A stretch of 64,000 bases of DNA from assembly GCA_910588215.1 (NCBI GenBank), contig CAJUQJ010000015.1, positions 10,488 through 74,487 on the forward strand, in the 5' to 3' direction. Shown piece after piece: positions 18,982-27,672 of the stretch. Position numbers and translations under genes: made by a program. The first letter of the stretch is position 1, and every line of letters begins with the position of its first letter. This DNA is from an uncultured Lachnospiraceae bacterium (GTDB lineage Bacteria; Bacillota; Clostridia; Lachnospirales; Lachnospiraceae). The notes below the pieces were generated by a model. That model saw only the letters and a list, made by a program, of their open reading frames with translations. It made no database searches and had not been told where the DNA came from.

Positions 18982-19758
18982 CAACATATCCTCTATATAG
19001 CCGTCAGCCTTCGCCGTGGCCTCCACCCACCCCGGACGGAAACCGCTCCGTATCGCATTTCTGACAGATTTTACATTGGACCAGGCGGCACAGTAAAAAG
19101 GTACAAGCTCTCGTTCAAATGTCTCTCTTGCAAGCCTGTTTGTCAGCGCCGACGCAATCCCTGCTCGTCTGTATGCCGGCAGAACATCCACACCGATCTG
19201 CCACATGGTATCGCAGTCCGCCGAACAACCTGCCAATCCGACCAATTGGCCCCGATCAAATGCGCCTACCGCCAGTCTGTCCAGATGCTTGTGGTCTGCG
19301 CACAGAGCATTCTTCCACTCCGGCAGATACAGTCCCGCAAACTCTGTGGATTCCATGACCCTGAATTCAAAGGTACCCGCACAAAGCCGCTCATACCGGA
19401 GTACCTCGTCGATATCCGGTAAGAAATAGTCCGCCATAAAGCAGATTCTAGCCCCCGCCGTCTCCAATATCCTATTGAGTGGATACATACCCGGCGTCTC
19501 GAAACAATTCTCTATCGCAGGCATACGATCGATACACTGCTCTATTAACGGAAGCAGATCTTCCCGTCCCGTGACTACAACATTCGTGCCGTAAGATACC
19601 AGATTGCAGATATGTGGCAATTCCAGATATCTTCTCGCACGATCCGAGGCTTTTGACACATGCACGTTACTATGCACTGACAGAAAATCTTCCGGCGCGC
19701 AGCTACAGTCATAAGCCGACTGTTCCAAAGCAATCCTCATGATCATGCTGTTATCCAT
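18967..19758 (-). CDS. GNAT family N-acetyltransferase
   Basis: 263 residues with a C-terminal GNAT domain (about 130-258). Motif A, which binds the pyrophosphate of acetyl-CoA, is DVLPAYRRAGIASALTNRLA; it is followed by PFYCAAWSNVKSVRNAIRSGF, matching the motif-B helix. The N-terminal 125 residues (LPHICNLVSYGTNVVVTGRE) resemble the extra domain of two-domain GNATs. Substrate unknown. AGGAGG lies 11 bp before the ATG. Confidence 0.85.
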   Translation of the reverse strand: MDNSMIMRIALEQSAYDCSCAPEDFLSVHSNVHVSKASDRARRYLELPHICNLVSYGTNVVVTGREDLLPLIEQCIDRMPAIENCFETPGMYPLNRILETAGARICFMADYFLPDIDEVLRYERLCAGTFEFRVMESTEFAGLYLPEWKNALCADHKHLDRLAVGAFDRGQLVGLAGCSADCDTMWQIGVDVLPAYRRAGIASALTNRLARETFERELVPFYCAAWSNVKSVRNAIRSGFRPGWVEATAKADGYIEDMLKKGR

Positions 19759-19941
19759 ATTATATCAATCCTCCTAATCCCCAAAATATGCTTATTGGCC
19801 TGCTCTTCCTTTCGGTCTCGCAGATTCCCTTATCATACTTACCTCTCATATCTCTCCGGACACAAACTTTTCTACTAAAAGTACGGTGCCAATATTCGCG
19901 TATACCTGCGCATATGCACACATACAGACAATCTTCAATAC

Positions 19942-20631
19942 TTAATCAAAAAGCAGTTCATCCACCGTCACAAACTCATACCCCTCTTCCGTCAATTCAT
20001 CGATGACCTGCAGCGCCGCCGTCACCGTGGATTTGTATTCATCATGCATCAAAATGATCGCATTCTCCTTCACTTTCGCGGTCACCTTCTGTACAATACC
20101 GGCCACATTATCGCTGCACCAATCTAAGGGATCAACGGTCCACAATACCGGAAACATGTTCAGTTCCTTCTCGAATTTCTTGTCCCATGTACCATATGGC
20201 GGCCGTACATATTGGACTTCCTGTCCCGTCAACTTCTCGATCGTCTCACTGGTCCGAATCAGTTCCTCCTTAAATGCCTCGCCGTTACTGCTGCTTAGTT
20301 GTATATGGCTGTAGGTATGGTTACCGATCAGATGGCCCTCCTTCGACATACGCTGAATCAGCTCCGGATACTGCTCCGCATGCATTCCCGTCACGAAAAA
20401 AGTAGCTTTGACGCCACGCTCCTTTAGCCCATCCAAAAGCTGCTCCGTATAATAAGGATGCGGCCCATCGTCAAAAGTAATGGCAATCTTCTTACTGTCC
20501 TCATCCTCCCCGGCGGCCTTCGCCGAGAGCCTGTTACTCATGACCGCAACTCCACATAAGACGAATACCGCCATTAAAATAGCAGTCGCTCTCATAGTTC
20601 TTCCCAACCGAATACTGTTCTTTCCACGCAT
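19942..20631 (-). CDS. Polysaccharide deacetylase (NodB homology domain), exported
   Basis: 229 residues from the ATG at 20631, preceded by a GGAG site; the frame continues 93 bp upstream but that part reads as non-protein. A membrane-anchor/signal segment spans about 14-33 (ATAILMAVFVLCGVAVM). The NodB domain follows with motif 1 ITFDDGPHP (catalytic and metal Asp pair), motif 2 HLIGNHTYSHIQL (two metal His), motif 3 VRPPYGTWDKK, then VDPLDW and LMHDEYKS. It removes N- or O-acetyl groups from a cell-wall or capsule polymer, by family. Similar clostridial proteins are peptidoglycan deacetylases (PdaA/PgdA-like); the exact polymer is not visible. Confidence 0.9.
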   Translation of the reverse strand: MRGKNSIRLGRTMRATAILMAVFVLCGVAVMSNRLSAKAAGEDEDSKKIAITFDDGPHPYYTEQLLDGLKERGVKATFFVTGMHAEQYPELIQRMSKEGHLIGNHTYSHIQLSSSNGEAFKEELIRTSETIEKLTGQEVQYVRPPYGTWDKKFEKELNMFPVLWTVDPLDWCSDNVAGIVQKVTAKVKENAIILMHDEYKSTVTAALQVIDELTEEGYEFVTVDELLFD

Positions 20632-20859
20632 CCATACTCCATCCTTACTCTGTCTGCAGATTCGTAACACTATAACATCCGTTGTGTCTTGTGTAATACT
20701 TCTCACAATAGCAGACGTTTTCATGTAATCTGACTTCTTTTAAAGAATATATATGTTGATGGGACGATGCGCATACTGTCATCAGCAGAACATTATTGCT
20801 TATAGCTATAGGCACAACAGGATTCCATATCGCTTTAGCAAAAATACCAGCTGTAATAC

Positions 20860-22023
20860 TTAAGAAGGCATCCAGATCTGAAATGCTTTCGTGTAGCCCT
20901 GGCCATACTCCAGTCTTACGCACAGTTCGCCGCCATGCATCTCCACGATCTTATGGGCAATACTAAGTCCCAGACCGCTGCCACCTGTTGAGCAGCGTGC
21001 CTTGTCCGCTCTTCTGAACGGTTCAAAAATATGTTTCGCAAATTCCCTGTCGATAGCCATGCCGTCATCTGCCACCGTAAGGCAGTAGTCCTCCAGGCGC
21101 ACAAGCACTCTGCCGCCTGCTTTACCATAACGGATAGAATTATTTAACAGATTTGTGACGGCTCGCGCCATTTGAATCTTATCCATCAGACAGGGCATAG
21201 ATTCCTCTGATATATCTATAACAAGTGATATATCTTTCTCCTCAAAATCAGTGTATAACGCTGCCGTACACTCTCTTACAAGTTCACCCAGATCCTCTTC
21301 TTCCCGATACAGTTCAAAACCACTGCTGTCCATCTTCACATACTCAAACAGCAGTGTGATCAACTCATCCATCCGCCTGGATTTATTATAAATAGCCGCC
21401 AGATACTCCCGCCGTTTCTCTTCCTCCTTTACGACCCCATCAGACAATGCCTTGCTGTACCCACACAAAGTCGTGAGCGGCGTCTTAATGTCGTGGGCTA
21501 TATCAGATAACAGAAGATTCCTTTGCCGGTCATAGGCAGTCTGCTGGGCTTTTTCTTCCTCTATCAATTCATTGACCTTCTTGGTCACCACACAATAATA
21601 ATAAAAGGCACCGATCATCCATGGCAGCAGACTGATCAGCAACATCACCAGCAAGATCATTATGACTGCGATCCGCAGAACCACGCTCCACCTTCCTGTA
21701 AACAATGGCGATGTCACTGCAATCCGCAGAGAATCCCCCATCAGCTTACTGATACTTCCCTGCACGTATCCGGAAACCGTTCCCGGAAGGAGTGTTGCCA
21801 GAGCATATAGTAACGTCTGTAATGCAAAAGAGATCGGATTACCGCCACCACTGATCGAAATCTGCAGATCGGATAAAATATCAGCTGTCCAAAGAGTCAA
21901 TTTCTCATAGAGACCTCCAATCGCCTCTTCGCTGACGTAGATGAAGAACATAATGAGAAGAAATCGCTTGATCAGGAACCATCTGAGTGATTTTCTTGCA
22001 CCTGTCTCACTGTTATTTCCCAT
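20860..22023 (-). CDS. Sensor histidine kinase (two membrane segments)
   Basis: 387 residues. Membrane segments near 16-36 and 115-145 flank an extracytoplasmic loop of about 80 residues; no clear HAMP consensus. The H box is LLSDIAHDIKTPLTTLCGYS with phospho-acceptor His177, followed by N box ARAVTNLLNNSIRYGKAGG, G1 LTVADDGMAID and G2 GGSGLGLSIAHKIVEMHGG. It resembles VanS/BceS-like kinases sensing envelope signals. The response regulator gene lies 5 bp upstream. Confidence 0.93.
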   Translation of the reverse strand: MGNNSETGARKSLRWFLIKRFLLIMFFIYVSEEAIGGLYEKLTLWTADILSDLQISISGGGNPISFALQTLLYALATLLPGTVSGYVQGSISKLMGDSLRIAVTSPLFTGRWSVVLRIAVIMILLVMLLISLLPWMIGAFYYYCVVTKKVNELIEEEKAQQTAYDRQRNLLLSDIAHDIKTPLTTLCGYSKALSDGVVKEEEKRREYLAAIYNKSRRMDELITLLFEYVKMDSSGFELYREEEDLGELVRECTAALYTDFEEKDISLVIDISEESMPCLMDKIQMARAVTNLLNNSIRYGKAGGRVLVRLEDYCLTVADDGMAIDREFAKHIFEPFRRADKARCSTGGSGLGLSIAHKIVEMHGGELCVRLEYGQGYTKAFQIWMPS

Positions 22024-22028
22024 GTATA

Positions 22029-22733
22029 TTATACCCTCTCATCCTTTTCCATGCGATACCCTAATCCTCTGATGGTCTTGATATACTCTTTGCCGTTATG
22101 CTCCAGCTTCGTCCGCAGCTTTGAAATGCCGACCATCACACTGTTATCGGAGGCCATATACTCGTCACCCCAAGCTCTCTCATAGATCTGCTGCTTAGTG
22201 AACACCTTACCCGGCTCCTCCATAAAAAGCTGCAGGATCTTAAACTCAATAGATGTCAGTTCTATCACTTCATCCCCACGGTATACAAGACATGCCTCCG
22301 AATCAAGACACAGATCCCCGGTGCGCAATTCCTTTACCTTCTTATGCAGATCTGCTCCCGCCCCCAGAGAGTAGAAACGACGAATATTGGAGTTCACTCT
22401 GGCTACCGCTTCCAATGGTTCAAAAGGCTTTGTAATATAGTCGTCCGCTCCCAGATCAAGCCCCAATATCTTATCTGTATTCGTTCCCTTAGCCGACAGC
22501 ATGATGACCGGAATATTATTGGTCTCCCTAATATTGCGTAACACGCGATATCCATCCAGTCCCGGCATCATGATATCCAGAAGCAGCAGATCCGGATTCT
22601 CCCTCTTAACGCTCTCCATCGTTTCCAAACCGTCGGCTGCCTCCAGCACCTCGTACCCGTCTTTCTCCAGATATAGCCGAAGAAGATCTCTGATTTCTGC
22701 CTCATCATCCGCTATCAAAATCCTGTAACCCAT
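22029..22733 (-). CDS. OmpR/PhoB-type response regulator
   Basis: 234 residues. Receiver domain with acidic pair Asp9/Asp10, phospho-acceptor Asp53 (LLLLDIMMPG) and conserved Lys in VIMLSAKG; C-terminal winged helix (about 130-230) with the OmpR-type ELTSIEFKILQLFMEEPGKVFT and VMVGISKLRTKLEH, GYRME end. AAGGAG precedes the ATG. First gene of the two-component operon; 79 bp upstream is the end of the DUF975 gene. Confidence 0.95.
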   Translation of the reverse strand: MGYRILIADDEAEIRDLLRLYLEKDGYEVLEAADGLETMESVKRENPDLLLLDIMMPGLDGYRVLRNIRETNNIPVIMLSAKGTNTDKILGLDLGADDYITKPFEPLEAVARVNSNIRRFYSLGAGADLHKKVKELRTGDLCLDSEACLVYRGDEVIELTSIEFKILQLFMEEPGKVFTKQQIYERAWGDEYMASDNSVMVGISKLRTKLEHNGKEYIKTIRGLGYRMEKDERV

Positions 22734-22812
22734 ATATGGCGCTCCTTTTCCGTTCTCGTAATCTTTCCCCTATTCATTCCTCAGTATTTTAAACTTTAGC
22801 ATATCACATGTT

Positions 22813-23682
22813 CTATATCTGCGACATCTCGGCAGTCATATGTCCGTCACGTATCGCGCAAAGCCTCCGGTACAATGCCGCATTGGTCAGGCACTGATAG
22901 GGCGCTACGTAGAAAATATGCGCCACACCACAGGTCAGCACGCTGACGATCTGCCAAAGGATAAAGGACAGGTCCAGTACAAACGCCTTCCATTTCTGCC
23001 CATTCATCATATCTTTACTCATCCGCATCACATCCTTGTAAGGCATATCCGGATGCTCTGCCAGGATATACTCCACCATGCGGTACTGATACTGCTTATA
23101 AATTCCAGGAATCAAAAACAGCAACCCCCACAAGAAGATAGACAACTGCGTATGGAACATTGTCTTCATAATATTCTTATAAGAATGATCAAATGCATAG
23201 GCAATATCCTTCACCTCTGCACGGCCATCCAAACTCTTTAACATAAACCGGCCTGCGCCCACTATCAGCGGAAAGACCAGTAGAATTTCATATATAAGCA
23301 TCATCGCTACCATCACCAGTAGTACGATCAGAAAAATAACAAGCATCATGATAAATCCGGCAATGAATCCTATCGTCTTCTCTATACTATCCGTATCATC
23401 TGTCATTTTATCAGTAATAACACCCAACGCATCCTCCTCCGAAGTCGTCGGCATCGAACTGTCACTGTCACCAATGTCCACCCAATCGTCCTCATCCGCT
23501 GCGACAATCTCTTTCAACATGACTGTGCTCACTTCACCCGGCATATCTGTTGCAGAAGAAAATATACTGCCGATCCAATTTCCACCAAACACTATCATAA
23601 CCAGTGCCACCAACACGGTCTTCCAATAATTTCTTTGCAAGGCATCTTTCGCCTGCTGTTTTAATTCTTTTCTTGTCCACAT
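22813..23682 (-). CDS. DUF975 integral membrane protein
   Basis: 289 residues. Begins with the family signature RKELKQQAKDALQRNYWKTV, then hydrophobic segments near 24-40, 105-145 (very hydrophobic, rich in I, L, V, M), 175-200 and 235-270. The DUF975 family is common in Firmicutes and has no assigned function. The usual ribosome site is replaced by a run of eleven G ending 10 bp before the ATG. Confidence 0.85.
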   Translation of the reverse strand: MWTRKELKQQAKDALQRNYWKTVLVALVMIVFGGNWIGSIFSSATDMPGEVSTVMLKEIVAADEDDWVDIGDSDSSMPTTSEEDALGVITDKMTDDTDSIEKTIGFIAGFIMMLVIFLIVLLVMVAMMLIYEILLVFPLIVGAGRFMLKSLDGRAEVKDIAYAFDHSYKNIMKTMFHTQLSIFLWGLLFLIPGIYKQYQYRMVEYILAEHPDMPYKDVMRMSKDMMNGQKWKAFVLDLSFILWQIVSVLTCGVAHIFYVAPYQCLTNAALYRRLCAIRDGHMTAEMSQI

Positions 23683-23692
23683 ACCTGTTTTA

Positions 23693-23703
23693 CCCCCCCC
23701 CCC
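23693..23703 (-). repeat. Homopolymer G11 (minus strand) at the ribosome-site position of the DUF975 gene
   Basis: Eleven C on the plus strand; on the coding strand a G11 run followed by TAAAACAGGT and the ATG. Short arms ACCTGT (plus strand, about 23682-23688) and ACAGGT (23712-23717) flank it, so it would sit in a hairpin loop. Such runs slip during replication and can change expression. Confidence 0.85.
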
Positions 23704-24095
23704 TAAATTTTACAGGTATTCACTTTTCCACTCCGTTTTCCTTTGCCACAGCCTTTCTCCTGCAAGAATTCAGGCTGTTTCGTCTTACTTTTGTAATAAC
23801 CGTAACAAGAATAGCATCTGCATCTTAAACAAAAACCGGAGAAACCTTAATCTATCCTTAAATCATACCAATCAACATGCTTCCACTGCGCGGGATCGTG
23901 AAAGCAAAGTCATGCAAGCTTGTCCGGGAGAATGTCCTGTTTCCTAGATTCTCTGGCGTTAGGTTGAATAAATTCTCTGATGAACAATTTAGTTCAACAA
24001 ACTGAACAAGTTGGCTAAAACTGCTTCGGCATAGAGGAAAGCAGAGAACATCTGAGAATATTCATAGCATTATATATCATATGCTATCAAAAATC
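23704..24095. other. Intergenic stretch, no gene seen
   Basis: About 390 bp between the DUF975 start and the ASKHA gene stop. Neither strand has an open frame with a ribosome site. A small inverted repeat AGTTCA/TGAACA near 23990-24008 is the only structure seen. Promoters for DUF975 should lie in the left part. Confidence 0.6.
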
Positions 24096-25724
24096 TCATC
24101 GTAGATCCATATACCGCACATACAACGCGTTAAACTCTTCCTGTTCTGCCAGATTGATACTCTCAATAAATGACAGTCGCTTTTCCAACTGCACTTTATC
24201 TGTCTTTCCATTCAATAAATCACATCCGATACGATATGCTCCGGCCAGAGAAGTATTTCCCGCCGCCGTCACTTTCCCCCGCATACTCGCAGGCAGCAAG
24301 CCAATCCGGAAAGCCGCCTCTACATCCAGGTAATAGCCAAATCCTCCGGCCAGATACACCCGATCGATCGGTGGCTGCCCCATCCTCTTCCATAAAATCT
24401 CTACGCCGGCACGCACTGCCGCCTTTGCCACCTGCAAAGCTCTGATATCCTTATTGTATAGTCGCACAGCCGGTTCTCCTACACTGATCCCTTCCGAAAA
24501 CCATGGTTCCTCCAGCAAGCCAGTCTCATCCAAAACACCTGTCTGCAAGAGTTCCGCTACTTTAGCGATCATATCACTTCCCACGATTCCGGCGCCGGCG
24601 CCTCCCTCAAAGGCCGGTCCCGCCGCTGTAGCCGTAACGATCATACGCTTGCCGTCCGTGATCGCCATCTCTCCGTTTGTCCCCAGATCGATCAACAATC
24701 TGGCGCTTTGGGCAGCAATATCTTCCATTCCCTTATCCAACTCCTCGCATCGATCGTCATGCCTTATCGGGTCGATATTGAAAAGCAGGCCAAGCGCATA
24801 AAGTCCTGCCACAATATCTCCACCCACAAATGCATTGATACCAGGCGATATCCATGCTTTGAAGTCCCAATCCGGATCCTCATAAACCTGCAGTCCAATC
24901 TCTACCGGTGTAAATGGATGTCTGCCTAAAGATAACACATCATATCCCATAAGGAGATGCACCATCGTGGTATTGCCGGCTATACACATACATTGAATGG
25001 ATATCCCTCTTCTTCTGAATTGCATAACACCCTCTTTCAATACAAAAAGGACCATCTGTTGCAATTCTTTACGTTTCCCTTCACCAGATGCCTTGATGCG
25101 TGAAATAACATCCGATCCATAACACCTTTGCGGATTCATGGCGCAGTAAGTGTCAAGAATCCTCCCCGTGCCGATTTCCATAAGCTGCATAGCAATCGTA
25201 GTCGTTCCAAGATCAACTGCGATCACTGTTTCCACATCCTTTTCTGTGACACTTGCTTTTTTCTCTATAACACATGTGTCTGAAACACATGTTGTTTGAT
25301 TTACTGACTGTTCATTTTGCTGACTCAATCGGTCATCAAATTCCGACATCTCTTTCATTTCAGAAATAATAGCGATTTTCTTCTCTTCCGCAAAGGACAG
25401 TCTGATGACACAATCGTCTCTCGGTCTGGTCAAACATGCCAGGCGATATCCTTGTCGCAGTTCCTCTGCAGTCATCACACTTCTTTCCAACATTGTCGGT
25501 ATCATAACACCTCGAATGAATTGTACACGACATCTTCCGCAATCTCCTCTTCCTCCGCAGAAGCTGCCAAGTACTAATCCATTTTTTAGCAGAGTTGACA
25601 TAAGTGTCATCGAAGAATCATGTGTCACAGTGATATTTTGCCCATTTTTTTCTTCAGAGCGCATATTTGTTTTTCCGTCATCTGTAACAATTGTAATTTT
25701 TATCTTTTTTGAACTGCCTTCCAT
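24096..25724 (-). CDS. ASKHA-domain ferredoxin protein, corrinoid-activation type (RACE-like)
   Basis: 542 residues. N-terminal [2Fe-2S] ferredoxin domain with Cys56, Cys62, Cys65 (SFCGGRGDCGRC) and a fourth Cys near 97 (RLACLTRP), then a linker, then the ASKHA ATPase-like domain with VIAVDLGTTTIAMQL, NPQRCYGSDVISRI, LLIDLGTNGEMAITDGKR, GAGIVGSDMIAKV and VYLAGGFGYYLD. Members reactivate oxidised Co(II) corrinoid proteins of methyltransferase systems with electrons from reduced ferredoxin. No corrinoid protein or methyltransferase is present in the window, so the partner must be elsewhere. A DUF4250 gene lies 31 bp upstream on the same strand. Confidence 0.9.
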   Translation of the reverse strand: MEGSSKKIKITIVTDDGKTNMRSEEKNGQNITVTHDSSMTLMSTLLKNGLVLGSFCGGRGDCGRCRVQFIRGVMIPTMLERSVMTAEELRQGYRLACLTRPRDDCVIRLSFAEEKKIAIISEMKEMSEFDDRLSQQNEQSVNQTTCVSDTCVIEKKASVTEKDVETVIAVDLGTTTIAMQLMEIGTGRILDTYCAMNPQRCYGSDVISRIKASGEGKRKELQQMVLFVLKEGVMQFRRRGISIQCMCIAGNTTMVHLLMGYDVLSLGRHPFTPVEIGLQVYEDPDWDFKAWISPGINAFVGGDIVAGLYALGLLFNIDPIRHDDRCEELDKGMEDIAAQSARLLIDLGTNGEMAITDGKRMIVTATAAGPAFEGGAGAGIVGSDMIAKVAELLQTGVLDETGLLEEPWFSEGISVGEPAVRLYNKDIRALQVAKAAVRAGVEILWKRMGQPPIDRVYLAGGFGYYLDVEAAFRIGLLPASMRGKVTAAGNTSLAGAYRIGCDLLNGKTDKVQLEKRLSFIESINLAEQEEFNALYVRYMDLR

Positions 25725-25755
25725 CCCTCACTATTCTCCTGTGATGATCTCAAGA

Positions 25756-25929
25756 TCATATAAACTGATTTTTTGCACTGTCATAGTGATAATCAATAAC
25801 AGCCAATTTATCTTCAAGTTCTTTCCGGTCAAGATCCAGATCATCACAAAGTGCAGCAAGATCTCCATAGAAATCCCGTAATTTCAAATTGATATAGCTT
25901 AATAACATAACAGGGTCTTTTGGTATCAT
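25756..25929 (-). CDS. DUF4250 family small protein
   Basis: 57-residue protein starting MIPKDPVMLLSYINLKLRDF and ending DYHYDSAKNQFI. The opening and the Asp/Glu-rich middle (LCDDLDLDRKELEDKL) match the clostridial DUF4250 family, which has no assigned function. AAAGGA lies 9 bp before the ATG. It is probably co-transcribed with the ASKHA gene. Easily missed because it is so short. Confidence 0.85.
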   Translation of the reverse strand: MIPKDPVMLLSYINLKLRDFYGDLAALCDDLDLDRKELEDKLAVIDYHYDSAKNQFI

Positions 25930-26083
25930 AACATTTCATCCTTTCTATATTAATAGCACACGTTTTCATTTATACATTTCACAATACCCCCGCAGCACCC
26001 TACAGGCCATTGCTTTATTTTCCGGATCACATACCCATCCCGCGGTCTTCCGTGCACCACTGTATCGCTCTTACCATGGCGTA

Positions 26084-27247
26084 CTAACGCAGTTCCATCT
26101 CCACGCTGTAAGTTGTACCATCGCTGACGACTCTGGCCATACTGCCACAGATCAGTGGCATCATCGGCGGCAGATGGCCGATATCCAGATCCATCATCAC
26201 CGGAACATGATACTGACGCAGCATCTCATAGGCCGCCTGATAGTGATCGATACCAAACTCCTCCTGCTCCATACCGATACGAGGTCTGCCGATCAGAAAT
26301 CCTTTACAGTACCGAAACCATCCGGCATGCTCCATCTGCCACATAGCCCTTCGGATACTCATCAGGTTCAGATCACAGGCTTCCAGAAACCACAGGATAC
26401 CATCTTCTTTGTATCGCTCTATGAATTCATTGACCTTATCATACTTTGTACCAGTCAGGTTTACCAGACAATCCATACAGCCGCCCAACAGCCTTCCTTC
26501 AAATTCTATAACATCTGTTCCACACAGTCGTTGTCCCTCTGCCGTATCAGTAATATTCTCTATTGACTCCTTCGGTCCGTTAGTTTTTGACATTATATTA
26601 CACGTGTTTGTTTCTTGATCTCCTGCAAGACTGTCTATGTTGGTCTTTCCATCCGGTAAAATATATTTTATAACAGATGCTTCTGTTAAGTTGTAGGCCT
26701 CGTATGGATGCTCCTCATCCTTTAACGATTCCCGCTCCCACTGGTCATATCCCTGCATGGTCAGTTTTTGTCCCGTAAGGAGCTTCATGGCATCCTCCAA
26801 AGACGAATGGCGCGGTTCCATGCCAAAGGCGGCGGCACAAGGCCCATAAATAGCAGCTGTATCACACAGGGTCGTCAGAAGAAACGTCATATTCGTATTA
26901 TCCGAATATCCCATATACCATTTAGGAGCCGCATTTTTCAACTCCTCAAAGTTTACATAATCCAGAATCTCACACATCAATTCGCCGCCGCCGCAAGAAA
27001 TTATGCAATCACTTGTTGTGTTACAATAATATTCTGTCAATTCTCTCCCGCAGCTCTCCGGCGTGCTGCTGATCCCCACACCATCAGACGCATAGCAATT
27101 TGGCCCAAATTCCAGAGAATATCCCTGTTTTTGCCATTTCTGCTGAGCCTTTTCAAACCCGCTCCTATAGGGTTCGATCGCACATCCAAACGATGGCGCC
27201 ACAAATGCAATGGTTCCTTTTTCCTGCAAAAATTTTGGATATTTCAT
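26084..27247 (-). CDS. S66 family serine peptidase (LD-carboxypeptidase/MccF-like)
   Basis: 387 residues, cytoplasmic. Catalytic Ser115 lies in MGYSDNT; the Glu is in WFLEACDLN and the His in DIGHLPPMMPL, completing the Ser-Glu-His triad of family S66. Family members cut L,D-peptides of recycled murein or antibiotic peptide conjugates such as microcin C. It is longer than LdcA; the extra length is a low-complexity insertion around 185-245 (NIDSLAGDQETNTCNIMSK). This places it nearer the MccF-like branch. AAGGAGG precedes the ATG. Confidence 0.88.
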   Translation of the reverse strand: MKYPKFLQEKGTIAFVAPSFGCAIEPYRSGFEKAQQKWQKQGYSLEFGPNCYASDGVGISSTPESCGRELTEYYCNTTSDCIISCGGGELMCEILDYVNFEELKNAAPKWYMGYSDNTNMTFLLTTLCDTAAIYGPCAAAFGMEPRHSSLEDAMKLLTGQKLTMQGYDQWERESLKDEEHPYEAYNLTEASVIKYILPDGKTNIDSLAGDQETNTCNIMSKTNGPKESIENITDTAEGQRLCGTDVIEFEGRLLGGCMDCLVNLTGTKYDKVNEFIERYKEDGILWFLEACDLNLMSIRRAMWQMEHAGWFRYCKGFLIGRPRIGMEQEEFGIDHYQAAYEMLRQYHVPVMMDLDIGHLPPMMPLICGSMARVVSDGTTYSVEMELR

Positions 27248-27298
27248 TCCAATTTCCTCCTTTTGATGCTCTGTATCACGCGATACTTAAATAAAGAT

Positions 27299-27397
27299 TT
27301 AATATATTCTACATTTTTGCATGATTACCTTCAAAAAAGCAGTCAAAACTCGCCACACATTTCCTATCAAATAAAATACAGGTGTTTTATTTGACAT
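27299..27397 (-). CDS. Candidate 32-residue small protein or leader peptide upstream of the S66 gene
   Basis: Reads MSNKTPVFYLIGNVWRVLTA followed by FLKVIMQKCRIY. AAGGAGG stands 4 bp before the ATG, as strong as any ribosome site in the window, and the peptide is mainly hydrophobic with a basic C-terminus. It ends 51 bp before the S66 peptidase start, on the same strand. It could be a small membrane protein or a leader affecting the peptidase gene. No family recognised. Confidence 0.45.
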   Translation of the reverse strand: MSNKTPVFYLIGNVWRVLTAFLKVIMQKCRIY

Positions 27398-27598
27398 GCT
27401 TCCTCCTTATTTTAACATACAATCTATTTATACTCCATACAAGATTTGCCCGGTCAGATTTACCAGACTCGTTTTCGTCTGAAATCGTAAAGGTATTGGT
27501 CGAATGCATATTGTGCAGCAATAAATTATCTCTTGCATCCGTGTGCATATGGTTTTTGATTGACTCTTCGTCCGTTGCAGATTGCTTTAGTGGCATGA

Positions 27599-27637
27599 TA
27601 AAAAATCCTTCCCAAACTGTAACGTTCCGGGAAGGAT
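27599..27637 (-). terminator. Rho-independent terminator of clpB
   Basis: Minus strand: ATCCTTCCC stem, 15-nt loop, GGGAAGGAT, then TTTTTA. Located 35 bp past the clpB stop; it isolates clpB from the small ORF and peptidase gene further along. Confidence 0.85.
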
Positions 27638-27672
27638 TTCGATCACGCTTGCTATTTTATTAATACTTTCAT

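Noticed and set aside
27387..27596. 69-codon minus-strand frame between clpB terminator and the small ORF
   Set aside because: Begins inside the downstream arm of the terminator region, polar composition without pattern; the short ORF at 27299 has the better ribosome site.
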